Below, in pieces: positions 46,187 through 56,025 of a DNA stretch of 64,000 nt. The notes beneath the pieces are model-generated. The model did not search any database and was not told the origin of the DNA. It worked only from the letters and a program-made list of their open reading frames with translations. The stretch is from Terriglobia bacterium (lineage in GTDB: Bacteria > Acidobacteriota > Terriglobia > Terriglobales > Acidobacteriaceae): the NCBI GenBank assembly GCA_020073185.1, contig JAIQFT010000005.1:37468-101467 (forward strand). The letters run 5' to 3'. The number at the start of each line of letters is the position of its first letter. The stretch's first letter is position 1. The translations under genes were made by a program, and so were the position numbers.

Positions 46187-47329
46187 ATGCGACCCACTTG
46201 GGCGGAGGTATCGCTCGGCGCTCTGCGCCATAATTTTCGCCTGATCAAGCAGCACGTCGGAGCCGACGTGACCGTCTGCGCTGTCATCAAGGCCGACGCC
46301 TACGGCCACGGGGCCGTCGAATGCGCCCGCGCCCTGCAGGAGGCCGGTGCCACCTGGTTCGGCGTCACCTCCACTGAGGAAGGCGTGAAGATCCGCGAGG
46401 CCGATGTCGCCGGCCGCATCCTGCTGATGACCGGCTTCTGGCGCGGCGAGCAGGAAGACGTCATCCGCCACAACCTCACTCCCACGGTGTGGGAATGGTG
46501 GCAGATCGGGGCGCTGGAGGCGATGCTCGCCAAACAGAACGCACCGCCCCGCTCGTTTCCCGTGCACATCAAGGTGGACACCGGCATGGCCCGCCTCGGC
46601 GTGCCCGATTACTTCATGGGCCTATTCCTGAAGCGCCTCCAAGCCGCAGAACCAATCGCACTCGAAGGCGTATTCAGCCATCTCGCCTCCGCCGAGGTGC
46701 TCGACGCCGAAGACGCCAAGCAGCAGGCCAACCGCTTCGCCGAATTCGAGCAGTTCATCGCCGATCACGGCTTCTCACCCCAGTTTCGCCATATCGCCAA
46801 CAGCGCCGCCGTCGGCGGGCGTCCCTCGCTCTGGCGCAACATGGTCCGTCCCGGAATGCTGCTCTACGGTTACGGCCTGCCGCTCATGCGCACCGAAAAC
46901 GATCCCGAGATTCCGCACCCACTGCCGGTCAAGCGCGCTCTTTCCTGGAAAACCAAGATCATTTCGATGAAAGACGTGGGCGCCGGCCAGACCGTCGGCT
47001 ACAAGGCTGCTTACGTCACCAACCGTCCGACCAAGCTCGCCGTTCTTCCCGTCGGTTACGCCGATGGGCTCTCGCGCCATCTCTCCTCGCGCGGTCGCGT
47101 GATCGTGCGCGGAACCTACGCGCCGATGGTGGGCATCATTTCCATGGACATTACCGTCGTGGACGTCACCGACGTCAACGGCGCCGCGCTCGGCGATGAG
47201 GTCACCATCATCGGCTCCGATGGCGATTGCATGATTGACGCCTGGGAGCACGCCCGCCTCGAAGCCACCATCCCCTACGAAGTCCTCTGCCGCGTCGGCA
47301 GCCGCGTCCGCCGCACGTATCAGGAATAG
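46187..47329 (+). CDS. alr: Alanine racemase (380 aa)
   Basis: PLP enzyme making D-alanine for peptidoglycan. The PLP lysine is Lys35 in VIKADAYGHG. GMARLGVP, HIANSAAV, RPGMLLYG and GQTVGYKAAYV, VGYADGLSR and ISMDITVVDVT are all typical. Full length. It converges with the methyltransferase gene, with only 3 bases between their stops. Confidence 0.95.
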   Translation: MRPTWAEVSLGALRHNFRLIKQHVGADVTVCAVIKADAYGHGAVECARALQEAGATWFGVTSTEEGVKIREADVAGRILLMTGFWRGEQEDVIRHNLTPTVWEWWQIGALEAMLAKQNAPPRSFPVHIKVDTGMARLGVPDYFMGLFLKRLQAAEPIALEGVFSHLASAEVLDAEDAKQQANRFAEFEQFIADHGFSPQFRHIANSAAVGGRPSLWRNMVRPGMLLYGYGLPLMRTENDPEIPHPLPVKRALSWKTKIISMKDVGAGQTVGYKAAYVTNRPTKLAVLPVGYADGLSRHLSSRGRVIVRGTYAPMVGIISMDITVVDVTDVNGAALGDEVTIIGSDGDCMIDAWEHARLEATIPYEVLCRVGSRVRRTYQE

Positions 47330-47332
47330 CGT

Positions 47333-48886
47333 TCAGCTGAACCGCATCCTGGGAATGCGTCCGTTACTCGCTTTCGCGGGCGACGGGGGGATGCGACGTT
47401 TAACTTGTTCGTCCTGCAGGAGTTCCCCGACGGTAATAGCGATTATTTCTCGTTGGCTCCGGCCATGGAATCGAGCAATTTCGGCCCGCGCGTCAGATGT
47501 GAAGTCGAAGCCTACGAAGAAGCCCTTCTCGCGGTTCTCACGCATCATGGCGGCTTCGAACTGGTCGATCTCTGGCCGTCCCACCTTGTCGCGCTGCTTC
47601 ACCTGGATAGGGAACCAATCATCCATAAACGCAAACTGGTCCTCGCGTGCCCTGCCCTTGGGAATAGCAGACATGGGGTAGATTCGGCCATCAATGCCCA
47701 TGTCTCCCACGTGGGCCTTGTTCGGCGTGCCACCGACGGCAATTACCGCCCAGTTTTCAAACTCGAACGGAGGCAGCTTCCGCAGTTGCTCTTCCGTCCA
47801 CGGCAGGTCACGAACCACGAACCCACGGCCAATTTTCCAGAGCTTCTCATTCTCCGTCAGGCCGCAAGAGTCGCGCAGTCGCTTCGCCATGACCCGGCAT
47901 GCGGTCGGTGAAACATCAATGCCAATCCAGTGGCGACCAGCATTCTGGGCAGCCACCAGGGCCGTGCCACATCCACAGAACGCGTCTAGCACCAGGTCTC
48001 CCGGTTGAGAGGAGATTTCGATAATGCGCTCGAGCAGTTTCAGCGGCTTCTGGGTTGGAAATCCGATGCGCTCGTCAGCGACTCCTTGCACCGGCCCGAT
48101 GTCATCCCAAACGGAGCCTAGAGGCACTCCTTTCCCTTCATCAAGATAGCGTTTCAGGCGTGGCACCGCACCCGGCTTTGTCTGAACCACGCGCCCCTCA
48201 GCATAGAGCTTCTGCATGTTTTCTCTGCTGTAGCGCCAATATCTACTAACCCCGAGAAAGTCGTAATGCGGGTTCCCCTTCGAAGGCGCGGCGCCCCCAG
48301 GTGCGCCGAGGTCGCCTAGCTGGTATCTCCGACCGGTCTCCGGTTCAACGTGGTGATAGAACTTCTCAATGTATTCGGCGTCGTACGGTCGGTACAGGTG
48401 CTTGAAGTAGTGATCTTTGCTGCCCGCATACATGAACAGCGTGTCATGCACGCGTCCCAGATGTCTTGACCCCTGCTTCGCGTCGTTGTGCGATGACTGG
48501 CGCTTCCAAATGATCTCGTTCACGAAGTTGTCCTCGCCCAGGATCTGGTCCAGCATCACTTTGACGTAGTGGCAGGCGTGCCAGTCACAGTGGTAGTAGA
48601 AGATACCTGTCGGTTTCAGTACGCGAGCCAACTCGACGCACCGTGGCCGCATGAAATCGATATACGCCTGGGTGGAGCCGTGACGATCTTCGAACGACCG
48701 CATCTCCCGCGTTTCGCCCCAAAACACTTCGTAATTGCGATTCGAGTTGAACGGTGGGTCGATATAAACGAGGTCGATGCAGTGGTTGGGTAGCCTCGGA
48801 AGCTGGTCAAGATTGTCGCCGCAGTAAACCACCTCTGTGTCGATCAAGGAAGACAACTTCGGTGGAGAAGGAATGCGCCGTTGCAT
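47333..48886 (-). CDS. DNA methyltransferase fused to a PD-(D/E)xK-like domain (517 aa)
   Basis: N-terminal amino-methyltransferase of the beta-like order: catalytic DPPFNSNRNYEVFWGE (Asp43-Phe46) first and the AdoMet motif DAFCGCGTALVAA near residue 298. The C-terminal 150 residues add a restriction-endonuclease-like domain: MGIDGRIYPM (Asp about 398) and FPIQVKQRDKVGRPEIDQFE (Gln-x-Lys about 428), the Mrr-type D...QxK pattern. It may be a single-chain modification/restriction enzyme. No specificity subunit lies nearby. The target site is unknown. Confidence 0.85.
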   Translation of the reverse strand: MQRRIPSPPKLSSLIDTEVVYCGDNLDQLPRLPNHCIDLVYIDPPFNSNRNYEVFWGETREMRSFEDRHGSTQAYIDFMRPRCVELARVLKPTGIFYYHCDWHACHYVKVMLDQILGEDNFVNEIIWKRQSSHNDAKQGSRHLGRVHDTLFMYAGSKDHYFKHLYRPYDAEYIEKFYHHVEPETGRRYQLGDLGAPGGAAPSKGNPHYDFLGVSRYWRYSRENMQKLYAEGRVVQTKPGAVPRLKRYLDEGKGVPLGSVWDDIGPVQGVADERIGFPTQKPLKLLERIIEISSQPGDLVLDAFCGCGTALVAAQNAGRHWIGIDVSPTACRVMAKRLRDSCGLTENEKLWKIGRGFVVRDLPWTEEQLRKLPPFEFENWAVIAVGGTPNKAHVGDMGIDGRIYPMSAIPKGRAREDQFAFMDDWFPIQVKQRDKVGRPEIDQFEAAMMRENREKGFFVGFDFTSDARAEIARFHGRSQREIIAITVGELLQDEQVKRRIPPSPAKASNGRIPRMRFS

Positions 48887-49096
48887 GGAACTCTGTTACT
48901 GGGGGAGAGAACTTATAGGCTACCGGAACTGGTGCGCTTTCCAACGACAACGTGCAGTTACTTTAGTGTTGTTTCATTTCGGGAAACAGGGCGGCGGGAA
49001 GCGACGCGGATCGAGCGCCTCCCGTGCGGTAAGCGGCACAAGGGATTCCGGCAGTTACGAGCCCACGCTAAGAGCCAAAAGCGAACCGCTTTTGTT

Positions 49097-50206
49097 ATGC
49101 TTTTTCCATCCATGCGCCGGCGCTATCAAAACTGGATGCACGATTGGGAGACCCGCCTCACCACCCGCGACACCAACCGGGTGGTGCGTCCGTTCGACTG
49201 GGGCGTGGAATGGACCCGCGGCTGGCCCGGCGTAAACGGCAACCTTCCGACTCACGATTCAGAGGAAGAATTCTTCCACCGCCTCAACCGCCACATCGTC
49301 GTCCACAGCGACGAGTTCTTCGCCTACCGCACCCCCACCGACTTCCGCATCGAGCAGCATCCCGTCAAGCTGCACGCAGCGGGCGGCAATCACGGCGACG
49401 ACGAAGACCGCGGCGTGGGGGATTTCCTGCGGTTCACCTCGGCCGTTTCGACGCCGTATCCGGAGAACAACATCGCCAACGCGCATTGGTTTCCCACCCG
49501 CGGACGCCGCGCCATGATCGTGCTGCCGCAATGGAACGCCGACGCGATCGGTCACAACGCCCTCTGCCGCATGATGAACTTCTGCGGCATCGCCGCGCTG
49601 CGCCTCAGCATGCCCTATCACGACGTCCGCCGCCCGGCCGAGCTGGAGCGCGCCGACTACGCCGTCTCCGCCAACGTCGGCCGCACCATTGCCGCCGCCC
49701 GCCAGGCCATCTTGGACGTTCGCTCCTGCCTCGACTGGCTCCAGTCGCAGGGCTACCGTCAGTTCGGCATTCTCGGCACCAGCCTGGGCTCCTGCTACGC
49801 CTTCATCGCCAGCGCCCACGACGAGCGCCTGCGCGTGAACGCCTTCAACCACGCCTCGACCTACTTTGCCGACGTCGTCTGGACCGGACAGTCCACCCGC
49901 CACATTCGCGCCGGAGTCGAGCGCGAGATCACGCTGGAAAGCCTGCGCCAGTCCTGGCTCGCCATCAGCCCCATGTCGTATTTCCACCAGTTCAGCCGCT
50001 TCCCCAAGAAATCGCTGATTGTCTATGCCACCTATGACCTGACGTTTCTGCCCGAGTTCTCGCGCCAGGTGGTTGCCGAGTTCCGGCGCCGCCGGCTCGA
50101 TCACCGCGTCGCCGTCCTCCCTTGCGGTCACTACACCACCGGCGAGACGCCCTATAAATTTCTCGACGCCTGGCACCTGGTGCGGTTCATCAGCAACGCC
50201 CTCTAA
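49097..50206 (+). CDS. Alpha/beta hydrolase, ABHD18-like (369 aa)
   Basis: Serine hydrolase of unknown substrate. The nucleophile elbow is GILGTSLGSCYAF. Strands MIVLPQWNADAIGHN and SLIVYATYDLTFLPEF and a terminal LPCGHYTTGETPYKF supply the Asp and His of the triad. The start at 49097 is chosen as the first ATG before the conserved region; 49112 is also possible. The longer frame from 48881 is unlikely. It is divergent from the methyltransferase gene. No signal peptide, so cytoplasmic. Confidence 0.8.
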   Translation: MLFPSMRRRYQNWMHDWETRLTTRDTNRVVRPFDWGVEWTRGWPGVNGNLPTHDSEEEFFHRLNRHIVVHSDEFFAYRTPTDFRIEQHPVKLHAAGGNHGDDEDRGVGDFLRFTSAVSTPYPENNIANAHWFPTRGRRAMIVLPQWNADAIGHNALCRMMNFCGIAALRLSMPYHDVRRPAELERADYAVSANVGRTIAAARQAILDVRSCLDWLQSQGYRQFGILGTSLGSCYAFIASAHDERLRVNAFNHASTYFADVVWTGQSTRHIRAGVEREITLESLRQSWLAISPMSYFHQFSRFPKKSLIVYATYDLTFLPEFSRQVVAEFRRRRLDHRVAVLPCGHYTTGETPYKFLDAWHLVRFISNAL

Positions 50207-50324
50207 CGAAATATCGCCCTACGATATATCATCCCAAGAGGCTACGCCAGCCGCCCTCGTTCTCTTTTCGGGAAATTGTTCCGCGTGGAGCAATGGTGCA
50301 AATCCTGCGAACTTTGGGAATCTC

Positions 50325-51116
50325 TTACTTGTTCTTCCACACCGGCTTGCGCTTCTCCACCACGGCGCGCAGCCCCTCGGCGACATCCTGTAACTCGTAG
50401 AGCTGGTTGAGGTAGATATCATGCGATTCCTTCATCGCCTCGGGCAGGGGCTTGCCGCTGGTGCCGGCGATCACGCGCTTGGTCATCTCCAGCACCGGCC
50501 CGCTGAACTCGCAGATGCGCGCCAGGATTTCGTTGACCGCCTTGGACAGGTCGGCCTCCGACACCACTTTGTTGACGAAGCCAAGCGCCAGCGCATCTTC
50601 CGCGGTCAGCGGCTGGCCGGTAAGGATCAGCTCGTAGGTTTTTTTGGGGCCAATCACCGCGGGCAGCATGACGGCGGCGAAGGGCGGAAACACGCCCATC
50701 TTCACCTCGGGCTGAGCGAAACGAGCGTTGGTTGTGGCAATGACCATGTCGCCGAAGGCCACCAGCTCGGAGCCGGCGCCGATGGCAGGTCCGTTCACCA
50801 CCACGATGAGCGGCTTGGAGATTTCGTTAATCGCCTGGAAAACGCGGTTGAAGGCTTCCAGGGTCTGGAAGACGCGCTCCGGGCGCGAGTCCTCGACCGA
50901 GATGCCGGCGGAAAAAGTCTTCTGCGAGGAATCGAGCATGATGCACTTCACGTCGGCGCGGCCGTTGAGGCTCTCGATGGCCTGCGCCAGCTCCACCATC
51001 AGCGGCACGGTGAGCACGTTGTAAGGCGGGTAATTCAGCGTGATGCGCGCGACGAATGTGCTGTGGTCGAACTTGATGTACTTGAAATCCTGCGCGACGC
51101 CTGGCCTGCTCGCCAT
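50325..51116 (-). CDS. Enoyl-CoA hydratase/isomerase family protein (263 aa)
   Basis: Crotonase fold: LNYPPYNVLTVPLM, the oxyanion segments FSAGISVED and VVVNGPAIGAGSELVAFGDM, then ARFAQPEVKMGVFPPFAAVM. The catalytic-Glu positions of classical hydratases are not plainly conserved. The wording is closest, from memory, to dienoyl-CoA hydratases of aromatic degradation (Dch type), but that is only a suggestion. GGGAGGAAG precedes the ATG. It stands alone. Confidence 0.85.
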   Translation of the reverse strand: MASRPGVAQDFKYIKFDHSTFVARITLNYPPYNVLTVPLMVELAQAIESLNGRADVKCIMLDSSQKTFSAGISVEDSRPERVFQTLEAFNRVFQAINEISKPLIVVVNGPAIGAGSELVAFGDMVIATTNARFAQPEVKMGVFPPFAAVMLPAVIGPKKTYELILTGQPLTAEDALALGFVNKVVSEADLSKAVNEILARICEFSGPVLEMTKRVIAGTSGKPLPEAMKESHDIYLNQLYELQDVAEGLRAVVEKRKPVWKNK

Positions 51117-51190
51117 GTCTTCCTCCCGAATTGTTCCGCGGGCGCATTATGTGACGAAACGGCCGGCCGGACAAGCTGACGTGTCGGTTA

Positions 51191-51217
51191 TCGCGGGTCG
51201 CAGACCCGCGCCACACG
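51191..51217. repeat. GTGTGGC-family repeat, inverted copy in a spacer
   Basis: TCGCGGGTCGCAGACCCGCG followed by CCACACG, the reverse complement of the family head. It lies upstream of rpiB. Confidence 0.65.
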
Positions 51218-51258
51218 ACCGCTGCCGCACTCATCTGCCCGGGGTACAATGAAGGCCT

Positions 51259-51717
51259 ATGAAAATCGCATTGGGCGCCGATCATGCCGGGTTTCCGCTG
51301 AAGGAACGGGTCAAGCAGTGGCTCATCGAACAAGGTGTACAGGTGGACGACAAGGGCACGTTTTCGAACGAGTCGGTGGACTATCCCGACTTCGCGCGCA
51401 TCGTGGGCGAAGCGGTCGCTGCCAAGCAGGCCGACCGCGGCATCCTGGTGTGCGGCAGCGGGATCGGCATGTCGATCGCGGCCAACAAGATCCCGGGCGT
51501 GCGCGCCGCCAATCCCCACACCGTGTTTGAGGCGCAGATGAGCCGCGAGCACAACGACGCCAACGTGCTCACGCTGGGCGGGCGCGTGCTCACCGAGGAC
51601 CAGGCGCACGGCATTCTCGACGCATGGCTGCGCACCAAGTTCGCTGGCGGGCGGCACCAGCGGCGCGTGGACAAGATTTCCCAGATCGAGCGCGAAGAAC
51701 GAGTACCTAGTGCCTAG
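51259..51717 (+). CDS. rpiB: Ribose-5-phosphate isomerase B (152 aa)
   Basis: Interconverts ribose-5-P and ribulose-5-P. IALGADHAGFPLKE, the catalytic-Cys motif GILVCGSGIGMSIAANK and REHNDANVLTLGGRV are all present. Length normal. It is followed 67 bp later by the GNAT gene in the same direction. Confidence 0.95.
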   Translation: MKIALGADHAGFPLKERVKQWLIEQGVQVDDKGTFSNESVDYPDFARIVGEAVAAKQADRGILVCGSGIGMSIAANKIPGVRAANPHTVFEAQMSREHNDANVLTLGGRVLTEDQAHGILDAWLRTKFAGGRHQRRVDKISQIEREERVPSA

Positions 51718-51784
51718 TCGCGGGTCTCGCATCGCGGGTGCGCGCAAGATACACGCGCGACTCGGCTGATCACCGGAGGCATCT

Positions 51785-52264
51785 ATGGCCACGCAACCAC
51801 GGCCCAATCGCCCGCCGGAATTCCAGGAGTATCGCAACGGCGAGTACGTGATCAGCACCGATCCTCGCCGCCTGGACCTGGACGCCATTCACAAATTCCT
51901 GTCACATTGGCCGGGTTGGGAAACCGACGGTATCCCACGCGCGACGCTGGAGCGCGCGTTGGCGAATTCACTTTGCTTCGGCGTGTACGAGGGCGCGCGG
52001 CAAATCGGGTTTGCGCGCGTGGTCACCGACTATGCCACCTTCGCTTTTATTCTTGACGACTACATTGAGGAGAGCCATCGCGGCCGCGGCTTGGGCAAAT
52101 GGCTGATGCAGACCATCCAGCAGCGTCCAGAATTGCGGGGGCTGCGCCGTTGGATGCTCTACACGCATGACCAGCGCATCTACGCCAAAGTCGGGTTCAA
52201 AGCACTCACCGATCCGGCGACCTACATGGAGATTTTCGATCCGGGGATGTATAAGCACGGCTAA
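51785..52264 (+). CDS. GNAT family N-acetyltransferase (159 aa)
   Basis: Acetyl-CoA-dependent acyltransferase of unknown substrate. The CoA-binding motif A is visible as EESHRGRGLGKWLMQTI (R/Q-x-x-G-x-G/A). The flanking strands FAFILDDYI and RRWMLYTHDQRIYAKVGFK complete the fold. A good SD (GGAGGCATCT) precedes the ATG. It is probably transcribed with rpiB. Confidence 0.88.
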   Translation: MATQPRPNRPPEFQEYRNGEYVISTDPRRLDLDAIHKFLSHWPGWETDGIPRATLERALANSLCFGVYEGARQIGFARVVTDYATFAFILDDYIEESHRGRGLGKWLMQTIQQRPELRGLRRWMLYTHDQRIYAKVGFKALTDPATYMEIFDPGMYKHG

Positions 52265-52386
52265 CCGCATCTCCGACCTCTGCTGCCCGCCTCCGTCTTG
52301 GATACGCTCCTGTTGCGGAGTATGCTTTACCGTTTCCTGATTCGCCGCGCAGGCTGAGACCTGACGGCTGAGAGCTGAGAGCCTTT

Positions 52387-53700
52387 ATGAACAACCACCG
52401 CATGTCCCGCCCTCTTTTTGAAGTTGATCCGGATGTTGCCACCGCCATTGCCAACGAAGAGCGCCGCCAGCACGAGGGGCTGGAGCTGATTGCCAGCGAG
52501 AACTTCGTCAGCGAAGCCGTGCTGGAGGCCATGGGCTCGGTGTTCACCAACAAGTACGCCGAGGGCTATCCCGGCAAGCGCTACTACGGCGGCTGCGAGT
52601 TTACCGACGTAGTGGAGACGCTGGCCCGCGAGCGCGCCAAGAAACTGTTCGGCGCCGACCACGCCAACGTGCAGCCGCACTCGGGTTCGTCGGCGAACAT
52701 GGAAGCGTATGCCGCGGTTGTCCAACCGGGCGACGTGGTATTTGGTTTGAACCTGGCGCATGGCGGCCACCTCACCCACGGGCATCACCTCAATTTTTCC
52801 GGCAAGACGTACAAGATCGTCCCCTACGGCGTGACCAAGGAAACGGAGACGATTGATTACGACGACCTGGAGAAGATGGCGGAGCGCGAGCGGCCGAAGC
52901 TGATCATCGGCGGCGGCTCGGCCTATCCCCGCATTATTAATTTCGTGCGCATGCGCCAGATCGCGGACAAGGTCGGCGCCCTTTACCTGGTGGACATGGC
53001 GCACTTCGCCGGCTTGGTGGCGGGCGGCGTACATCCGTCGCCAGTGCCGCACGCGCAGATTGTCACCACCACCACGCACAAGACGCTGCGCGGCCCGCGC
53101 GCGGGCATGATCCTGTGCCAGAAGATGGCGCAGATTGGCGACAAGCAGGTGGACCTGGCGGCCGCGATCGACAAGACGGTATTCCCCGGCGACCAGGGCG
53201 GCCCGCTGGTGCACATGGTGGCGGCCAAGGCGGTGTGTTTCCACGAGGCGATGCAGCCCGAGTTCAAGGACTACGCGCGGCAGATCGTCGCCAACGCCGC
53301 GGTGCTGGCGAAAACGCTGGCCGACGATGGCTTCCGCATCATCTCCGGCGGCACCGACACGCACCTCATGCTGGTGGACGTCTTCAGCAAGGGCATGCTC
53401 GGCAGCGAAGCGGAGAAGGCGCTGGGCGAGGCCGGCATCACGGTCAACAAGAACGCCATTCCTTTCGATACCAACCCCCCCATGAAGCCGAGCGGCATCC
53501 GTATCGGCACCCCGGCGCTCACCACGCGCGGCATGAAGGAACGCGAAATGTTGCAGATCGGGCACTGGATCGCGCAGGCTCTCAACAACCGTACCGACGC
53601 GCAGGTGCTGGCCAAAATCAAGCGCGAGGTGCTGGCGATGTGCGAGGCTTTCCCGCTCTATCCGGAGCGAAGGGCACGGGCGATGGCGGGGACTAGATAG
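52387..53700 (+). CDS. glyA: Serine hydroxymethyltransferase (437 aa)
   Basis: PLP enzyme converting serine and tetrahydrofolate to glycine and methylene-[50 protein letters not shown] and the PLP lysine in [14 protein letters not shown] are typical. Length is usual for the family. The 5' spacer contains a GCTGAGAGCTGAGAGCC word repeat (52355-52383) in place of a clear SD. Confidence 0.96.
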   Translation: MNNHRMSRPLFEVDPDVATAIANEERRQHEGLELIASENFVSEAVLEAMGSVFTNKYAEGYPGKRYYGGCEFTDVVETLARERAKKLFGADHANVQPHSGSSANMEAYAAVVQPGDVVFGLNLAHGGHLTHGHHLNFSGKTYKIVPYGVTKETETIDYDDLEKMAERERPKLIIGGGSAYPRIINFVRMRQIADKVGALYLVDMAHFAGLVAGGVHPSPVPHAQIVTTTTHKTLRGPRAGMILCQKMAQIGDKQVDLAAAIDKTVFPGDQGGPLVHMVAAKAVCFHEAMQPEFKDYARQIVANAAVLAKTLADDGFRIISGGTDTHLMLVDVFSKGMLGSEAEKALGEAGITVNKNAIPFDTNPPMKPSGIRIGTPALTTRGMKEREMLQIGHWIAQALNNRTDAQVLAKIKREVLAMCEAFPLYPERRARAMAGTR

Positions 53701-53730
53701 TTTCGAGTTTCAGTTTCTGATGGAGATGGG

Positions 53731-53840
53731 TGGAGCAGGGCTTCAAGCCCTGCATCGAAAGCTGCCCATTCGAGATCGGCTTCAGCCACTGTGGTACTTC
53801 GGGCGCAGTACCTCAGGGGCTGAAGCCCTTGTCTTCTTGG
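53731..53840. repeat. GGGCTTCAAGCCC-type palindromes after glyA
   Basis: GCAGGGCTTCAAGCCCTGC and, about 70 bases on, CCTCAGGGGCTGAAGCCC. They match the two hairpins found inside mutS2 (36543-36603), here in a spacer. Confidence 0.75.
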
Positions 53841-53937
53841 CTGCGGATCGCACGTCTCAAAGCCTGCGCCATTCTTGCACCACGGACTTCGGAGAATCGA
53901 AGTTCGTGCGCCACCTGACTACTGCGTAGCCCTGCGA

Positions 53938-54303
53938 TCATCCGGGTTGCTGGTAGAGACCGATCACGTTTCCTGCCGAGTCGCGGAACCTGGCAGTGAT
54001 CTCGGGCGCGTCCACGCCGATCGGCTGCACGATCTCGCCCCCGTTGGCGGCGATCAGCTCCAGGGTCGCGGCCACGCTGTCCACCATGACGTAAACCATG
54101 AGGCCGGGCTTAGCTGCGGGGGGACGCCCCAGCACCCAGGTGCCGCTCACTTCGCCGACCGAGTCATCAAAGGCGGTGTGACCGTCACCGCGTTGCCGGA
54201 GATTCCAGCCGAAGACCTTGTGGTAGAAATCAGCCGAGCGCGCAATATCGGTAGCGGGCATCTCGATGTAGCAGATTTTGCCATTGGCGAACTTGGGAGG
54301 CAT
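53938..54303 (-). CDS. VOC family protein (121 aa)
   Basis: Glyoxalase/bleomycin-resistance-like fold. The beta-alpha-beta pattern ICYIEMPATDIARSADFYHKV, the GWNLR turn and VYVMVDSVAATLELIAANGGEI are characteristic. Function is probably a metal-dependent enzyme or small-molecule binder, not further defined. GAAGGAG precedes the start. Confidence 0.85.
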   Translation of the reverse strand: MPPKFANGKICYIEMPATDIARSADFYHKVFGWNLRQRGDGHTAFDDSVGEVSGTWVLGRPPAAKPGLMVYVMVDSVAATLELIAANGGEIVQPIGVDAPEITARFRDSAGNVIGLYQQPG

Positions 54304-54408
54304 CAGGACTCCTTCAGAGCGGCGTCATTCTAGCAGGCTTTTGCGCGCCCAATGATGTGGGTGTTACAGTACAGTTCGCTTCCGCATCTCTCGTTGGAGA
54401 CCTTGTAT

Positions 54409-55962
54409 ATGCGTCGTCTTTCACTGCCGTTCGTGTGTGTCATTGCGCTTTTCACGATGTGCGTTGCGGCTGAGACCTCCGCCCCAGAACCGCCCGCGCC
54501 TTCTGTCGACGGGACCATGCCGGCGCTGGTCGCGATTGCCGGCCACGGCATGATGAGCGCTCATCCTTACGAAGACTTGGAAGAGCTGAGCGACATGATC
54601 GGCGGGCGCGTCACGGGTTCGCCGGAAGCGGCGAAGGCGATCGCCTGGGGCATCGCCAAGATGAAGGCGATCGGGCTCGACAACGTGCACGCGGAGAAGT
54701 GGTCTCTCGCGCGCGGATGGTCGCGCGGTTCCGCCACCGCCGAACTGGTGGAGCCCATCCAGCGCAAGCTGGACATCGATTCCATGGGATGGGTTGGATC
54801 GACGCCCAAGGACGGCGTCACCGCCGAACTGGTGCCGGTGAACATCAACGCGCTCGACGAGGAGATCAACCGGAATTCCGGCAAGTGGGCGGGCAAGATC
54901 CTGATCATAGTCAAGAAGGGCGAACCGCCGAAAGACAGGATGGGCACCTTCGCCAAGTTCGGGGGCTTGCTGAAGAAGGCCTGGGAAGCGCACGCGGTGG
55001 CGGTAATCGGCGGCCAAGGCGGGTCGCACGCCAGCGGCATGCACCTGACGCACACCGGTGCGATGGGCTTCGACGTGTACTACGACATCCCGGTGGTGAG
55101 CATGACCGCCGAGGACCAGGCGCAACTGGAACGCTTCCTCGACCACGGCAAAAGCGTGCGCCTTCGGATCAATGTACAGAACAAGGTGACTAGTAGTCCG
55201 GTGGAATCGGCGAACGTGGTCGGCGATATCCGCGGCTCGGAACATCCGGAGGAAGTGGTGGTGGTCGGCGGGCATCTCGACTCTTGGGACTTGGCGCAGG
55301 GCGCCACCGATGACGGCTGCGGCGTGGCGACCACGCTGGGCGCGGCCGAGGCGATCATGGCCAGTGGTTTCAAGCCAAAGCGCACCATACGCTTCGTTCT
55401 TTTTACCGGCGAAGAGCAGGGTCTGCTCGGCTCGCTGGCCTATACCAAGACGCACGCCGCCGAAATGGCCAATCACCTCGGCGCGGTCATTCTGGACAAC
55501 GGCCAGGGGCCGGTGGTCAGCCTGAATCTCGGTGGGCATAAGGACCTGATTCCAGCCGTCGAAAAGTTTGCCGATTCGGTGAAGGCATTCGGCGAGGTGA
55601 AGGTGGACGACAGGGCCGTTTTCGGCACCGATGCCGGCCCGTTCATCCTCGCCGGTCTGCCGGGCATCAACATGAACCAGGACTCGCCGGAGTACAAATA
55701 CACGCACCACTCGGTGGTGGATACCTTCGACAAGGTGAAGCCCGATCTGCTGACGCGCGACGCCGCGCTGGTGGCGCTCACGTCGTACTGGATCGCCTCG
55801 CGTCCGGAGCGGTTCGCCAGCCCCTGGCCGGCGGAAAAGACGGCGAGAATGCTCATCGAAAGAAAGCAGGACACAATGCTGAAGGCGTTCGGCATCTGGC
55901 CGTTCGGCGATCTGGGCAAGGAAACTGCCAAGCAAGAGAGCAGCAAGGCCGGCGGGAATTAG
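54409..55962 (+). CDS. Secreted M28 family metallopeptidase (517 aa)
   Basis: Signal peptide (MRRLSLPFVCVIALFTMCVA). A PA-like inserted domain lies in the first half (GKILIIVKKGEPP, AVAVIGGQGGSH). The zinc peptidase domain has GGHLDSWDLAQGATDDGCG (His, Asp, Asp), TGEEQGLLGS (Glu-Glu), DAGPF (Asp) and KYTHHSVVDTFD (His). All five zinc and catalytic positions are present, unlike the prophage M28-like protein. It is probably periplasmic or exported. The start at 54409 keeps the signal peptide. Confidence 0.9.
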   Translation: MRRLSLPFVCVIALFTMCVAAETSAPEPPAPSVDGTMPALVAIAGHGMMSAHPYEDLEELSDMIGGRVTGSPEAAKAIAWGIAKMKAIGLDNVHAEKWSLARGWSRGSATAELVEPIQRKLDIDSMGWVGSTPKDGVTAELVPVNINALDEEINRNSGKWAGKILIIVKKGEPPKDRMGTFAKFGGLLKKAWEAHAVAVIGGQGGSHASGMHLTHTGAMGFDVYYDIPVVSMTAEDQAQLERFLDHGKSVRLRINVQNKVTSSPVESANVVGDIRGSEHPEEVVVVGGHLDSWDLAQGATDDGCGVATTLGAAEAIMASGFKPKRTIRFVLFTGEEQGLLGSLAYTKTHAAEMANHLGAVILDNGQGPVVSLNLGGHKDLIPAVEKFADSVKAFGEVKVDDRAVFGTDAGPFILAGLPGINMNQDSPEYKYTHHSVVDTFDKVKPDLLTRDAALVALTSYWIASRPERFASPWPAEKTARMLIERKQDTMLKAFGIWPFGDLGKETAKQESSKAGGN

Positions 55963-56025
55963 GGCAGGCCGGCGGTTGGTCTAAGCCGGCACAGGCCACA
56001 GCTTCAACCGTTCCGAGCTTCGAGT

